The notes: generated by a model not told the origin, from the letters alone. A stretch of DNA of 64,000 nt from Ceratotherium simum simum (GCF_000283155.1 NW_004454156.1:38032887-38096886), one strand, 5' to 3'; shown: positions 23,731 through 35,110, counted from the first letter of the stretch. A program made the numbers and translations.

Positions 23731-24098
23731 ATGGTTTTCAACTCTAGCTTCATGTTAGAATCACTAGGGATTGGTGTAGTGGTTAGGTTCACAGGTTCAG
23801 ATCCCGGGTGTGGACCTACACACTGCTTGTCAAGCCATGCTGTAGAGGCATATCCCATATACAAAATAGAGGAAGATGGCACAGATGTTAGCTCAGGGAC
23901 AATCTTCCTCAAGCAAAAAGAGGAAGACTGGCAACAGATGTTAGCTCAGGGCCAGTCTTCCTCACCAAAAAAAAAAAAAAAAAAGAAGAGTAGCAAAGCC
24001 TGGAAGCTAATGCAGACCCAAATCTCTGGGGTGGACCTGGAACGTCAGTGCATTTCACAAGCCCCCAGGCGATTCCCACATACAGCCATGGTGAGGAC
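23731..24098. repeat. old hAT-type MITE, split by an ERE
   Basis: The left part (23731-23767: 'ggttttcaactctagcttc', 'gttagaatcacta') and the right part (23985-24098: 'acccaaatctctggggtgg', 'ccccaggcgattcccacat', 'ggtgaggacca') together match a common mammalian hAT MITE layout with roughly inverted ends. The ERE at 23768-23984 lies in the middle. Subfamily not assigned. Confidence 0.65.
23768..23984 (+). mobile_element. ERE-type SINE (ERE2-like), 5' truncated
   Basis: Begins inside the head ('ggattggtgtagtggttagg'), keeps the B-box region ('ggttcagatcccgg'), the paired 'gatgttagctcaggg' modules and an 18-base A tail. It has about 217 bp against 256 bp for the copy at 11588; the missing part is in the head region. 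Confidence 0.9.
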
Positions 24099-24519
24099 CA
24101 CGGATCCAGACCCATTTCTTCATTTTACAGGTGAAGAAACTCAGCTTTAGAGATGTGACTAGGACAAGGTTTTGCTTAATTTTGTTCAGTTCAGCAAATG
24201 TTGATTCAATCAAACTATGAGTTGGACTCTGGCTTTGAGCTCAAAGGTACAGAGATGAGGGCATTGTTTAGGTGGAAACGAGTAGGTCTGTGCTTCCCCA
24301 ACGTGGCATTTCCTGAGTCCTGCAGGCCTCATAGAGCCCTGTAGGATGTTTTCATTATTTCAAAATCTTACAGGAGACTCCATGTTTACCTATGATAAAT
24401 TTGCACAGAGTAACCACATGATCTAATTTATTTCCCATTAGTTGGAATTCTATTAACTAGATGTGTGGTAACTTGGGCGTTCTCATGCCAACTAGGAGCT
24501 CTGATTCTGGCTGCAGATA

Positions 24520-24755
24520 TCATGTAGTGGTTCTAAACACTGACTTCTAGAATCAAACTGTTGGCTCAAGTCCCAGCTCCTCTAGTGACTAGTTATTTGA
24601 TTATGGTCAAATAATTTTATTTCTCTGTGCCTCAGTTTCCTCAAATGGAGTGATAGCTTCTTAGGCAGAGGGTTGTTTTGAAAATATCTGTAAAGTACCT
24701 ATGTTGTCAGGAAAATAACTCACTATAAATGTTAGCTGTTGCTACTAAGGTGTAT
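24520..24755 (+). repeat. MIR SINE, near full length
   Basis: In order: 'catgtagtggttctaaacact', 'ttggctcaagtcccagctcc', 'tctgtgcctcagtttcctca', 'gcagagggttgttttgaaaat' and 'cactataaatgttagctgtt'. Confidence 0.9.
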
Positions 24756-26009
24756 TTGTTCCTTTGTTCTTTCTTCTGTGAGCTTTTATTGAGCTCTGTA
24801 CTGGCTCTAATGGTAGAGGATGCATCAGATTGCCAATCACTGCACATCTCTAACTTTCAGCTGTGGTAATTATCAAGGTGAACTAGAAAAATAGAGCCAT
24901 GAATTGTATTTTTTCTTTTTGTTGAAAGCAGTCAATTAACTGAAGCAGCAGGGACTTTGCTATGCCGAGGTAGAACTGTGTGGTGGCCGGGCGGGTGGGG
25001 AAGGGTGACTCGGAAGGAGAAACAGTGGATTCAGTAACACCGAAAGTGAATGGCCTTCCCTTACTTTAAAGAAATCTTTGCTAATAGACAACTCTAACAG
25101 AATATAATCAGCATAAATGAAAACTGGCACCTTTATCGTTGTCCACACACTACTGGGCAAATTTCTAAAAAATATTTTGTTATTTAGATTTTTGCAACTA
25201 GAAAGGAAACTTGGTACAAAGGTTAACAGGAATTGGATCATTTTGAACAGAATTTGTTTGTTTGCTGATCTTTTTGTTCAAATTCACATTAAAAATACAC
25301 AATATGTAGTATATTCTAATCTCAAATATTCTTCATCAATAATTAGTGATTACTCCTGATTCATACCTTCAGGATGGGGCAATATAATCTCTAGAGAGAA
25401 AACCTTTTATGTACTGTGTGTGTATGTGTGTGTAGGAGAAACTGAATTCTCTCTCTCTCACAGAACCCATGGAGACCCTTTCCACAGAATCTTCTTTTTG
25501 CCTGAGCGTCTTTGATAATCTTATGGAACTACAGGCCTTATTCCCAGGAAAATGTGTCTCTAGATGTATATGCATGATTTTGCATGCATTTATAGATTCT
25601 TTCAGGTTAAAACAAAGCATGAGATTTTACCTAAATGTTTATGGTCCTGAACTTGGATCTACAAAAAAAGAAAAAAAAAAAAAGTGGGGAGAAGGATGAT
25701 ACTTACTAGATGAGAATGACCCACATAACTTCAGGACCCTCCAGATTCTCTCAAGGTTGAGGCAGGTGGTATACAGGTATTGCTTCAGTGTAGTTATGAT
25801 TAACAGCCATGAGATGCTGGTCTGAACCACCCGTCCCCCCCTCTCTCCAAATAATTCATTGAAATTTTGTTAAATCTGAAGATACAGTCAGTACTTGACC
25901 ATGTACAGAGAACTATGGGCGTGAATTCCCTGGAAATCTAACTTTTGTTAGTTTTGAATAACTTGGTGATCTGACACAAGCTGCTGAAGCCAAACTTTGA
26001 GATGCCATT
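24756..26009. other. unassigned sequence with small simple repeats
   Basis: It holds a TG run near 25411-25436 and an A-rich run near 25660-25684. Otherwise nothing recognised. Short frames on both strands overlap and show no domain. Confidence 0.4.
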
Positions 26010-26195
26010 GGCAGCACTGGCTACATGATTTGTGGGGCCCAGTGCAATATGAAAATGCTGGGCCTCTTGTTCAAAAAGCATTTAGAATTTCAAGATGGTG
26101 ATAACAGAGCATTAAATCATGTAGGGGGCACTTCTAAGCATGAGATCCTGTGAAATTGCACAGGACAGTCAACCACGAAGTTGGCTCTGACTATA
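26010..26195. repeat. probable old DNA-transposon fragment
   Basis: The series 'atttgtggggcccagtgca', 'cctcttgttcaaaaagcattt', 'atttcaagatggtgataac', 'gtgaaattgcacaggacag' and 'cacgaagttggctctgac' is a dispersed mammalian repeat I recognise by layout but cannot name. Confidence 0.5.
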
Positions 26196-26814
26196 AGAGA
26201 CGTAGAGACATTGGTGGTTCTCAGTAATTAGTAAAAAATTAAAACTTGCTTAGAGGGAAAGAAAGGCTTGGTCTTGTTTTTGGAAAGCTGAGTCAGGAAA
26301 CAGAAAGAAGGATGTATGGGAAAGAACTTTACAATGCTGTGTCTTGTCTTTTCCCCACATTTTTTCTGGGTGAGACTGAAATTGGAAGTTCAATGTAGGG
26401 GTCACAGCAGTTCCCCACCCCTGCTCACGTGGCTCAGGTGAACAGAAGCTTGTCAGGTGGAGGGAGCAGTGATTTTCTGGGGTGGAGAGCCAACGGCAAG
26501 GGGCATAGGTAGACAAGCTGGATCCTGTGTGCTCTCCATTCCTTCCTCATCCTCCTGCAGTGGGCAATTATACCAAGGGACGACTGCCCCACTTTTGCTG
26601 AGAGTAGTGCCCAGAGCAGAGGTCCCGGAAGATTAGGAGCAGGCAGGAAACTTGGGTAGGGGGACTGGAATGGGTGAGCCCAGACAGCAGCACTAGAAGT
26701 TTTCTGCCCCAAGGCACATCCCCACCATCTCCACTTCCTGAAGGAACACAAGCTAGGGTCAATGCCACTGCCCCAAAGGAATAAAAGATGTGCTCCCAAG
26801 GAAAAATGATCAGA
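26196..26814. other. unassigned, possibly L1 5' UTR
   Basis: The relatively GC-rich stretch from about 26330 resembles old L1 5' UTR blocks ('ggggtcacagcagttcccc', 'aacagaagcttgtcaggtgg') and may belong to the L1 that follows. Confidence 0.4.
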
Positions 26815-28015
26815 TATTTGAGGAATATAAGCTCCAAATAAGAAAGAACTGAAATGAAAAGCCATTCCAGAGGAAGCAGAACTAATGAAACAGAGTATGA
26901 ATTTAAAATGGTCCTAATAAGTATTCTCACACAGAGATAAGGAAAGCTTTGAAACCACAGAGCAGGAAAAATAACTAATTCAAAATTTTGGGTATGAAAA
27001 CAACCATTGAGATTAAAAAAAAAAAGTAGAGAGACAGTTGAAATTGCAGAATGGGTGCAACTGAAGTACAAACTAGTGAGCCAAAAGGTTGAGTCACAGA
27101 ACTTTCTGGAAGATATCAGGAAGGAAAAACAACAGGAAGTGATGGAACCCACGAAAAATGTTGACAGTCATGAAACACAGAAATAAAAATGCCAAAAATC
27201 TTTAAAATAGAATTCCCAGAAGGTGAGATAGGAGCAAACAGAGAGGAGGAAATATGAATAAGAACTCCCCAGAATTAAAGAAAGACATAAAAGATCAGTA
27301 TAAACAGGCTAATGGAGTGCTGACCAGCACAGATAAGAAAACTAAAATCAATATCCAGACAGAGCATGGGTAAACCTAAGAGCATAAACACAAAAGGAAA
27401 ATTTTAAAAGCTTCCAGAGAGAAAGAAAAGACCCGAACAAGCGCTGGATTTATGGAAGGCCTCTCAACAGCAACACTGGACAATGTCTTCAAAGTTTTGA
27501 AGGAAAAGAACTTCAAACTTAGAACTTTATATCCAGATAAACTATTATTTTAGTAAACAAATTCTCAGGCTTACAAAGTTTAAAAATGTTTCCCACTCAA
27601 ATATCCTCTTTGAAATGCTTCTTGGAGCAGTGTTCTGCCCAAAAGAAAGATCCATAGGGAGGGATAAATGAGTACGGGAAATAAAGCTTCTAAAGAAGTT
27701 GATTAAGTTTATTAATGTCTAAAGAAACAATGATTTAAAAAAGCTATCTAATTTTAACAATGAAGAATTAACACTCTAGGTGATACCACCAAGGCAAGAG
27801 CAAAGAGGATTTAAGGAAAAGTGTGTTCAAGTTTTTGACTTGTTTAGGAGACATGGATATTGATAAATTTAAACATCAATAAGGAAAACTAAGCATAACA
27901 ATAGGTTTTAACAAATTAGGAATAATCTCCAGAAGGAAAAAGCAAAATGTATAAAGTGCAAATGGCAGAAAAAAATTTTATCTAAACAAGAATTATGTTC
28001 TAACCTCTATGGAGG
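26815..28015 (+). repeat. old L1 LINE 5' UTR/ORF1 region, sense
   Basis: Diagnostic blocks in order: 'agaattcccagaaggtgaga', 'gcaaacagagaggaggaaat', 'aaaagcttccagagagaaag', 'ctcaacagcaacactggac', 'atgtcttcaaagttttgaagg' and 'actttatatccagataaact'. Frameshifts and stops throughout. The 194-codon antisense frame at 26568-27152 is an accidental shadow of this element. Confidence 0.82.
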
Positions 28016-28039
28016 AAAAAACACAGACTGAGAGATTAA

Positions 28040-28250
28040 AAACACTCATGTTTAAACACTGATTGTGCCACTTATCATTGTGTGACAACAGGCAAATAAC
28101 CTCTGTAAATCTTGGTTTTGTATCTGTGAAAATGGAATGGCAGTGTCTACCAAGAAGGATTTAAGAGGGAACGAAATAAGACGCTATCAGTGTTCGGCTT
28201 AGTACAAGCCCAGGGAATAGTAAATGCTCAATAAATGGCAGCTAGCCCAA
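28040..28250 (+). repeat. MIR SINE
   Basis: 'gtgccacttatcattgtgtg', 'acaggcaaataacctctgt' and 'atagtaaatgctcaataaatgg' (28218-28239) are MIR body and tail in order. Confidence 0.85.
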
Positions 28251-28369
28251 CCTAGGCTCATAGTTCCAGTGCTGACCTAGCCCTGCCCTGTCTTTGGGAC
28301 CAAGGACGCTGAGATTATTACTGAGGCTTTTCCCCCAAGACATCCAGGCTCCACCAATTAGAGTGACTA

Positions 28370-28520
28370 CCTCTTGGTTCCCTTAATTATAATGCAGGAC
28401 TAAAAATACCAGTAATTTCATTAAGTTATTTTGAGGATTCAGTAAATTAATATATATGAAATACTTAGGACCTATTAAGTGCTTTAAATGTTAAGTAGTA
28501 TGATCATTTTCATGTTTAGT
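28370..28520 (+). repeat. MIR SINE, 3' part
   Basis: The second half of a MIR: 'aaaaataccagtaatttc', 'ttattttgaggattcagtaa', 'gaaatacttaggacctatt' and 'gctttaaatgttaagtagt'. Confidence 0.65.
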
Positions 28521-28649
28521 CTTACATGGAAGCTTCCAGAACATATCATCTGTTCCTTAAAAAATTCCCTCAATGTGGTTATAGTACAGATGTAACCAAT
28601 CTGAAAACATTTAAGGAACAATGGCAGTGAACCTTTCGAGAACACTCAC

Positions 28650-28771
28650 CTAGTGCTGTCTCTAACATAGAAGTCATTCATCAAAGAAACAACTACAAGG
28701 TCTACTTGTGTGAAAAAGTATTCCTGGTCTTGAACTTTGGCATATGCTTCTTTGGACAGATGACAAAAGAG
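28650..28771 (-). other. candidate coding exon or exon-like pseudogene
   Basis: On the minus strand a 122-bp segment is bounded by a short T-rich tract ending TTTTTTTAAAG (acceptor) and by a strong donor AG|GTGAGT (GT at 28648-28649). It is open in one frame for 40 codons plus two bases. The encoded segment starts LFCHLSKEAYAKVQDQEYFF and ends near NDFYVRDST. The composition is protein-like, with aromatic and charged residues and no low complexity. The frame also stays open upstream of the acceptor to about 28870, so a decayed retrocopy is possible. I do not recognise the protein, no neighbouring exon was found, and an open frame this short is common by chance. Confidence 0.2.
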
Positions 28772-29019
28772 CTTTAAAAAAATGGTTACCAGCTGGTTAT
28801 ACTTACAAATTTCAAGATGTCTGCCTAGCATAGCACACAACAGCATACTAGGATTCTCATTGATTGTTTACTTTGGTGAAGTAGTCTTGTGTATATTTAT
28901 ATGCTGCTCTTCATGGGTTAAAAATGTTTCTACTGATTCACCATCAGTGAACAGGTGCTTGGATGTCTCCTTACAGGCACAGTTGATCCATACCCCCCCT
29001 CAGAAAGACACAAGGTATA

Positions 29020-29240
29020 ATCTAGTAGTTAATGTGGTGTTGGATCCAGCCTGACATGGTTTTATGTCTCAGTTCACTGACACTGACAAAGTCATTTAAC
29101 TTTAATATACCTCTGTTTCCTCATAGTATGACACTACTGCCAGAACCTATCTCACAGCATTATTTTGAGGATTAAATGAGATCAGGCATGTAAAATGCCA
29201 GAAACAGAATAAATGTTAAGTGATTGTTAGTGTTGATGAC
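29020..29240 (+). repeat. MIR SINE
   Basis: 'taatgtggtgttggatccag', 'ctctgtttcctcatagtatga', 'ctatctcacagcattatttt', 'gaggattaaatgagatcagg' and 'gaataaatgttaagtgattg' are in MIR order. Confidence 0.85.
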
Positions 29241-30139
29241 AATTAACATAGTGATAATGATGGTCACGGGGGGGCAGGATGTGGTCTATGGCTGTGGGGA
29301 CATTTCTTCTCTAACCTCCTTCCCATTCATGTGAAGTTAAGAATAAGATATTGAAATTAAGCCTATCTTAATCAGTTAAGGTAAATAAACCAAATGCTTA
29401 TGAGCAAAATGTAGTATGTTTGTTTCTTTCCTTGCCCTAATCATGATATTTCACATAAATAATTTCAACTTCACAGTTGCTAATACCAGCTAAGAGATTC
29501 TGCTTTCAGATGGCATGAGATGCCTTTTCCAAGGACACAATACACAGGAAGAATGAAGGTCATGTTCCTTATGAGACCTGGAAAACACCTTTTTTCCATG
29601 ATTTCTTTGACAAAAGGTGGCCATGCCAGTTTTCATGCAAGATTTATTAAATTGTCACAGAGAGTCATGCATATTCTAGCAGAAGATACTGATGATGATT
29701 CTAAAGATGCATTCTTTTGTAACCTTCAGGCGGCAATAGACTAGAAACCAACGCCTGACATAAAACTCCCAAGAAGATATGGAGACAGAGTAATGTGTCA
29801 CTAAAAGTGAAGTTGCAGATTCATTTTGGCATGCTCTTTAACACTTTATTGTATGGAAGTGACTCTGAATAGTGAAAGGGAACTCAATGTATTTGGCTGG
29901 AGGCAACTTTATGAAAATAGTGAAAATAAAAAGGAACCAGCGTATGAAGAACAATAGAGGCACAAAAACTCCTAGACCATCACCAGGGCATAAAATAGCC
30001 AGTCACGTCAGCAAATAGTGAGTAGATAGAAAGGTGTGCAACACAGCAAGCAAGATGGCAGAGTATTAACAAGTAGACAAGCCTGGAAGACAGAGAACAT
30101 ACAGGTTGGTATGTTCTCACGGAAGAAAAGGGTTCTTAC
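29241..30139. other. unassigned sequence
   Basis: No recognised repeat. A 74-codon frame at 29520-29744 opens at a GTG or ATG-proximal codon and ends at TAG. It is acidic near its end but has no domain or gene context. Probably chance. Confidence 0.35.
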
Positions 30140-30460
30140 TAAAACAGCCAATAGAGTGCTTATGATGTACCAGACCCTCTGACAATCATTTTATAACTAT
30201 CAACTCATTTTATTCTATAGAACCTTATGAGTCATTTTCAAATATTATCATCATTTTATAGATGAGGCAACTGAGACACAGAAGGGTAAGTGACTTTGCA
30301 AAGTTACATGTCTCAGAAAGGAAAGTGCTGGAATTTGAGCCCAGATCTGGTTCTTGAGTTGGGAGATGGTAAGTCATCCTTCAAAGATGAAGAGCAAGGG
30401 ATGGAGAGAAGCCAGAGCTCTTGTGCTCAACAACCAGGCTACACTGCCTCCACTGATGTA
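30140..30460 (-). repeat. MIR SINE, antisense
   Basis: 'gagtgcttatgatgtaccag', 'tagatgaggcaactgagacac', 'gggtaagtgactttgcaaag' and 'ggaatttgagcccagatctgg', then the head-like 'ccaggctacactgcctccac' at 30437. About 70 bp of unrelated sequence appears to separate body and head. Confidence 0.8.
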
Positions 30461-30568
30461 ATGTGAACAGGCCTATTTTGTGAGTTCTCTGCAAAAAATG
30501 AATGTCCTATGGAAGATTTTATAATATCTGAGACCTAGGAGCACACAGCTCTGTGTTGAATTTCCAAT

Positions 30569-30691
30569 AGTGTCGTCATATGTCCCAGTTTGTCCAAGAC
30601 AGCCCTGGTTTATGCCTGCTGTCAAGGTGTAATCAATAATAGTGCTTTAAGAAGTATCCCAATTTGGAAGATAAAGTAAATAGTCACCCTG
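30569..30691. repeat. small palindromic MITE-like repeat
   Basis: Read across, 'gtcgtcatatgtcccagttt' and 'gacagccctggtttatgcc' are followed by 'gtatcccaatttgg' and an end 'aatagtcaccctg'. This is a dispersed short repeat with partly self-complementary ends. The left terminus is eroded and the family is not named. Confidence 0.55.
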
Positions 30692-32534
30692 TGTAGACAG
30701 TCAAATGGTTAATCCCTGGGCAAGACTAAACCTACTTGAAAGCCGAAGTGCTGTGCTAATGATTTCTTACGCACACAAGAGATGGATGGGGTTGAGGAGA
30801 ACTTGTTCTGTAGTCGGAATACTAAGGAAGTAACACCCCTCACACCCAGGAAAAAAAAAAACAGAGCAGAAAAACCACACAGAATATAGCAGGATCCTCC
30901 AACTAGGCAACATAATTAGATTTAGTAAAAACTACTCCAAAGAGGGCATTTTCATTGCGCTAACTCTGCCAGAGGCATAGCTAGGATAAAAAACTGATTT
31001 CCTCAGAGAAAATTTGAGGTGAATTCCAATCATGTCTGGGTTGTTTTAACATTTATCCAGGCATTAGAACCTAGCCCTAAATATTAGGAATTGGGGGATA
31101 TGGGGTGGAATTAATTTATTAGAGGGTGTTCACAGCTTGTTGTAGTGTACCTGAATCCATTTTGCCAATGTCAATATGTTAACTCTCAGAGGGACTTCAC
31201 ATGTGGAGTTGGTCATCAATGAATTAGTGTATAGCAGGTATTACATTAATGTTCTGATTATTAAATTACCTCTTGTGGGGGAGTTAGTCCTTCCTTATTT
31301 ATGTCTGTCCTCTGTGTTTTTCCTGAAATAAGTGTTGTGCCTTGCCTTTTCATACTTAAAACAACTACACATATATACATGAAGATATTGAGTCCTCTTC
31401 AATATCAGCGAGCCATGTTACAATGCATATAGCTCAGCATTTCTTAGCCAATCCCCTGGGTGCCAGACCAGAGGAGGCAGGAAGCCACAAACTTCCTTTT
31501 ATAACTCGCCACGGTGAATATGGCAACATTTCTCTGCAAGCCCAGTAAAAACTGCTTACTCAGCGGTTGTAAGATGTAGAGCTACTAAATGTGAGAACTT
31601 TAGTAAGTCCAGAAGTTTTTGGCAAATCTATTCTCTTTGCCAAGTAAATTGGCCATGAGTTCTTAAGGCCAGAGCAGGAAGCTTGTTTCTTTGGGATATG
31701 TTGAGAAGACGTGGGGAGAAGGAAGCTAGGATGGACCTCTATGTTGTTCATATATGAAACTCCACAGGAATAGATTTTCCATAAATAAGTCTCACTATAC
31801 ACTGCAAGTATGGAAAGGAACATACTTAGTGAGACACAAAATTTTGAGGTTTGAGCACAAAAACTGAGTTCCTATTGTTAATACAGCAGAAGGGCTTTTT
31901 ATGGGCTGTATTGCAATGGAAAGGCACCAACTTTTGATAAGTGACAGACACATTAGAATTCATTCCTTTACGATTACCAGGTAGGCAATTTCTTAGAAAG
32001 CTATAGAAACCTGGTCAAGTACCCCTATTTATTTTTCAATAAGGTTGATTATGCTTTATTTCCCGTCTAACTTTCCACTGGTAAAGTTGATGCTGAGATA
32101 AAAGGATTTTTGTGCTATTAATGTACACCCTGGTCTAGTTTCAAGAATACTTGAAATAATTGCTCCTATACTGGCTCAAAATTGTGAATCAGAAACCTCT
32201 GGGGATCTTTTACTTGATCTGGGCTGTTTTCAAGCTTATTGCTTCTGCCACCATTTCCAGTAGAATTTTATCATCTCTTTTTTTTTTTTTGCAGGTAATT
32301 TTTGTGACAACTTTGTAGGAAAGCAGGTGCTGAGTTTAGCTGTACCATTTTCAAAAACCAAATGCCTCCTTATAGTGTCATGCCATTGATCATTCTCTTT
32401 TTCTTCTTCTTCTCCATCTTCAAAGGCATTTAGTTTTGCGTGAGCACATGGGACTGTGCTAGGCTCTAGACAAGCAATTTAGTGGAAAGAAATCCTGCCC
32501 TCTGGGGACTTTCTTCTATTTTGATCAGGAGAAT
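30692..32534. other. unassigned sequence
   Basis: No recognised family except the duplicated block at 32082-32174 listed separately. A T run lies at 32279-32291. Confidence 0.4.
32082..32174 (+). repeat. diverged direct repeat, copy 1
   Basis: The block from 'taaagttgatgctgagataa' to 'attgctcctatactgg' matches 32983-33082 in order and orientation at roughly 75 percent by eye. Either a local duplication or two copies of an unlisted repeat. Confidence 0.6.
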
Positions 32535-32890
32535 CTGATGGCTATAACAAATATCCCTCAAATCTCAGTGGATTAGCACAATAGAGGTTCATTTGTCATT
32601 CACTTCACAGTCCAGCAAGGGTGGGCAGGGGCTGTGGTCCACGCAACCATTTACAGACCCGGGCTGCGTCTGTCTAGTGCCTCCTCCAACCCGTAGTCTC
32701 AGAGGCCTCCATTGCATCCCCTAACTCCAGTTAGCAGACAAGAGGAAAGACAGCATGAAAGTTTTCAGAGGCCAGGTCTGGAATTGATGGTCTCATCTAA
32801 CTATAGTGGGCTGTAAAGTTTGGTCTCCCTGTGCACCAGGGAGGAAAAACCAAGAATAAAACAGGGTTCTGTGAACACGTAGCTGTCTCC
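32535..32890 (+). repeat. old mammalian interspersed repeat, family not named
   Basis: Layout 'gatggctataacaaatatcc', 'ctcagtggattagcaca', 'catttgtcattcacttcacag', 'gtccagcaagggtgggcag', 'tggtccacgcaaccattt', 'aagaggaaagacagcatg' and 'ggccaggtctggaattg'. Same general class as the copies at 4098 and 10372. Confidence 0.55.
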
Positions 32891-32982
32891 TCCATACTCT
32901 GTACCATCAGAGCCATATCCTTATCTTAAACAACACGTTTACTCCATAGCATTGCTTTTTTTGTATAGAGATTATTCCATCT

Positions 32983-33082
32983 ATAAAGTTGACAATGAGA
33001 TAAAAGGATATCTGTACTCTTAATATACACCATCGTGTACTTTTGAGACTACTAAAAATAACTGTTCCTATATCGTTACTGG
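32983..33082 (+). repeat. diverged direct repeat, copy 2
   Basis: Partner of 32082-32174: 'ataaagttgacaatgagata', 'ttaatatacaccatcgtgta' and 'ataactgttcctatatcg'. The pair flanks the interspersed repeat at 32535-32890. Confidence 0.6.
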
Positions 33083-33369
33083 TAAGCATATGGCCTATCT
33101 GGGATTTGGTCAAGTACCAAGTATTTACAGGCTAAGTGACTGAAGTCAAACATTTATTCTGTCACGGCAGATGATTAAGGAACCCAGGGAAATGTATTTG
33201 GATACTGCCTCTAGGCATTTGGAGGGTTTCGTCTTGTCTGAAATCTCCATTCAAGTAACTTAAAATAATTAGATGATTACAAATTCTTTGATACAACTTT
33301 GTGAGGGAAGTGGAGCTTATTCCCCTCCTCTTGACTGTGGGCTGGGCTTATTGACTTGCTTCTAAGGAA

Positions 33370-33745
33370 TAGCGTATTTAAAGGGAAAAATAATGACTTT
33401 TCAGTAGAAAAACTTGACAAACAGCACCTTAACCAAGTTATCAAGGTGTTCACATCACTAGTAATGTCATGTTGACATCACGTACCCCTGATACGATGTG
33501 ATGAGAAAGGCACGTCATCTCCGTAGAATTCATTTAGTTAGATGGTGTGTAATTCTACCTATTACTGGAGTCTAATCAGGAGAAACCATCAGACAAACCC
33601 CAAGTGAGAGACATTCTGCAAAATACCTGACCGTTACTCCTCAAAAGTGTGAAAGCTGTGACAGACAAGGAAAGATTGAGAAACTGTCACAGATCAAAGG
33701 AGACCAAGGAGACATGACAACTAAATGTAATGTGGGATCCTGGAA
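33370..33745 (+). repeat. L1 3' UTR, sense (copy 2 of 4)
   Basis: 'ccttaaccaagttatcaagg', 'ctgatacgatgtgatgagaa', 'catctccgtagaattcattt', 'tctgcaaaatacctgaccg', 'agattgagaaactgtcacag' and 'taatgtgggatcctggaaca'. Same family and strand as 13741, 44390 and 55280. Confidence 0.8.
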
Positions 33746-33896
33746 CAGAAAAATGACTCTCCTTACTAGGCCTATGTTGTCAAAAGGATCTCTGGACCCA
33801 GAACTCTTGTTAATTCATGTATATCTACAAATGCTTCTCTCCTTGAGAGTGTATCAGTTGACGGGGTTTCCCATATGATTATGATTATATTATTTT

Positions 33897-33904
33897 TCAT
33901 GATG
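33897..33904 (+). repeat. target-site duplication TCATGATG, left copy
   Basis: Eight bases identical to 34216-34223, flanking the ERE SINE. A short T-rich stretch follows both copies, so the true duplication may be a little longer. Confidence 0.8.
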
Positions 33905-34215
33905 CTTTTTTATTTTTTTTGTAAGGAAGATCAGCCCTGAGCTAACATCCATGCCAATCCTCCTCTTTTTGCTGAGGGAGAGCGGCCCTGAGCTAACATC
34001 TACTGCCAATCCTCCTCCTTTTCTTTCCCTTTTTCTCCCCAAAGCCCCAGTACATAGTTGTATGTCATAGTTGCACATCCTTCTAGTTGCTGTGTGTGGG
34101 ACGCGGCCTCAGCATGGCTGGAGAAGCAGTGCGTCGGTGCGCGCCCGGGGTTCCGAACCCGGGCCGCCAGTAGCGGAGCGTGCGCACTTACCCACTAAGC
34201 CACGGGGCCAGCCCC
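33905..34215 (-). mobile_element. ERE1-type SINE with long tail, antisense
   Basis: On the minus strand it starts GGGGCTGGCCCCGTGGC. The promoter-like head follows ('gggttcgga' B-box region), then 'gggacgcggcc' in complement and the 'gggctttggggag' block in complement. The tail carries two 'gatgttagctcagggc'-type modules. Rich in CpG and flanked by a perfect 8-bp duplication, so it is relatively young. Confidence 0.93.
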
Positions 34216-34689
34216 TCATGATGTTTTTATAGTCTTGTGGATGTCACTGTTCTCTACTATAGGGAAGGAAGAGGGGAGACAAGTGCTAAATAGAAATGAA
34301 ACGATCTATTCTAATAAAATGAAGACTGTTATTTTCTTTTGCCTCCCAGTTGAGTGTTCAGTTTGAGTTAATTTCTTGCTAACAGCTGATGTAGTGTCTT
34401 GAGTATTTCATTGGCACTACGGTAAAAGGGAGCAAACCAAATGAAAAAAATTAAACAAGGCATAACCAAGTTGACTATTTCAGGTGCCTTAATGAAACTG
34501 TCCAATATATGTAAGTTGGAATCAAGCTCTGAACAGTAGTGAGACACATATATTCTACTTTTTTAGAGTTATTTACCAAAAAACAAGCTACAGTGAAGGA
34601 AAAGGTGATGGCTTCCCCATTTACTGACCCACATTCTTCTCCATTCTCCATGGTATGGCTCATGCTTATGAATATTAAAAATATAGAAT
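34216..34689. other. unassigned sequence
   Basis: After the right target duplication (34216-34223) nothing is recognised. Confidence 0.4.
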
Positions 34690-35110
34690 AATCAACCAAC
34701 ACTTATTCAGCTTCGACTGAGTACCAATCATCATGCTAAGAGTTAGGGAAATGAATTAGACACAGTTCCTGCTCTCTTTAGGAGCAACAAACAGGTAAAT
34801 AGAGAAGTTATACATCAATAGAAATTTATACAAACCACAAAGAAGGGAGTAATTAACCAGAGAGATTGGAATGAAGATTGGATAGGATTTCACCTAGAGG
34901 AAAGGAAACTGCATACATTATATACGCAAAAAGTATAGCATATGTGGAGGCTAATGGTGAACCAACAGGGGATGTTCAGGGAACTCTAAAGAGCTTCTTC
35001 TAATTGCTAGAGGGTCAAGGCCCAGGGTGAGGGTGCAGATGTGGTAGGAAACAGTGCTGAAGAGGTAAGCAGAGACTAGATCGTGAGGATCCAGCCAGAA
35101 TTCATTAAGT
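34690..35110 (-). repeat. L2 LINE 3' part, antisense
   Basis: 'caacacttattcagcttcg', 'ggaaatgaattagacacag', 'ttcctgctctctttaggagc' and then weaker blocks such as 'ggtaggaaacagtgctgaag' and 'cagagactagatcgtgagg' suit a decayed antisense L2. Confidence 0.65.

Noticed and set aside
23569..24150. 193-codon open frame on the plus strand
   Set aside because: It crosses a hAT fragment, an ERE2 SINE and the SINE's A tail (a run of lysine codons). It is a product of the repeat junction, not a gene.
26568..27152. 194-codon open frame on the minus strand
   Set aside because: It runs antisense to an old L1 5' region, is rich in Phe, Leu and Ser codons derived from antisense A-rich L1, and has no domain.
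29520..29744. 74-codon frame considered as a processed pseudogene
   Set aside because: No match to a known protein that I can name, no polyA tail and no target duplication seen.
33905..34215. tRNA-like A and B boxes
   Set aside because: These belong to the ERE SINE head. No cloverleaf or intact tRNA gene is present. The same holds for the other EREs and for MIR heads.
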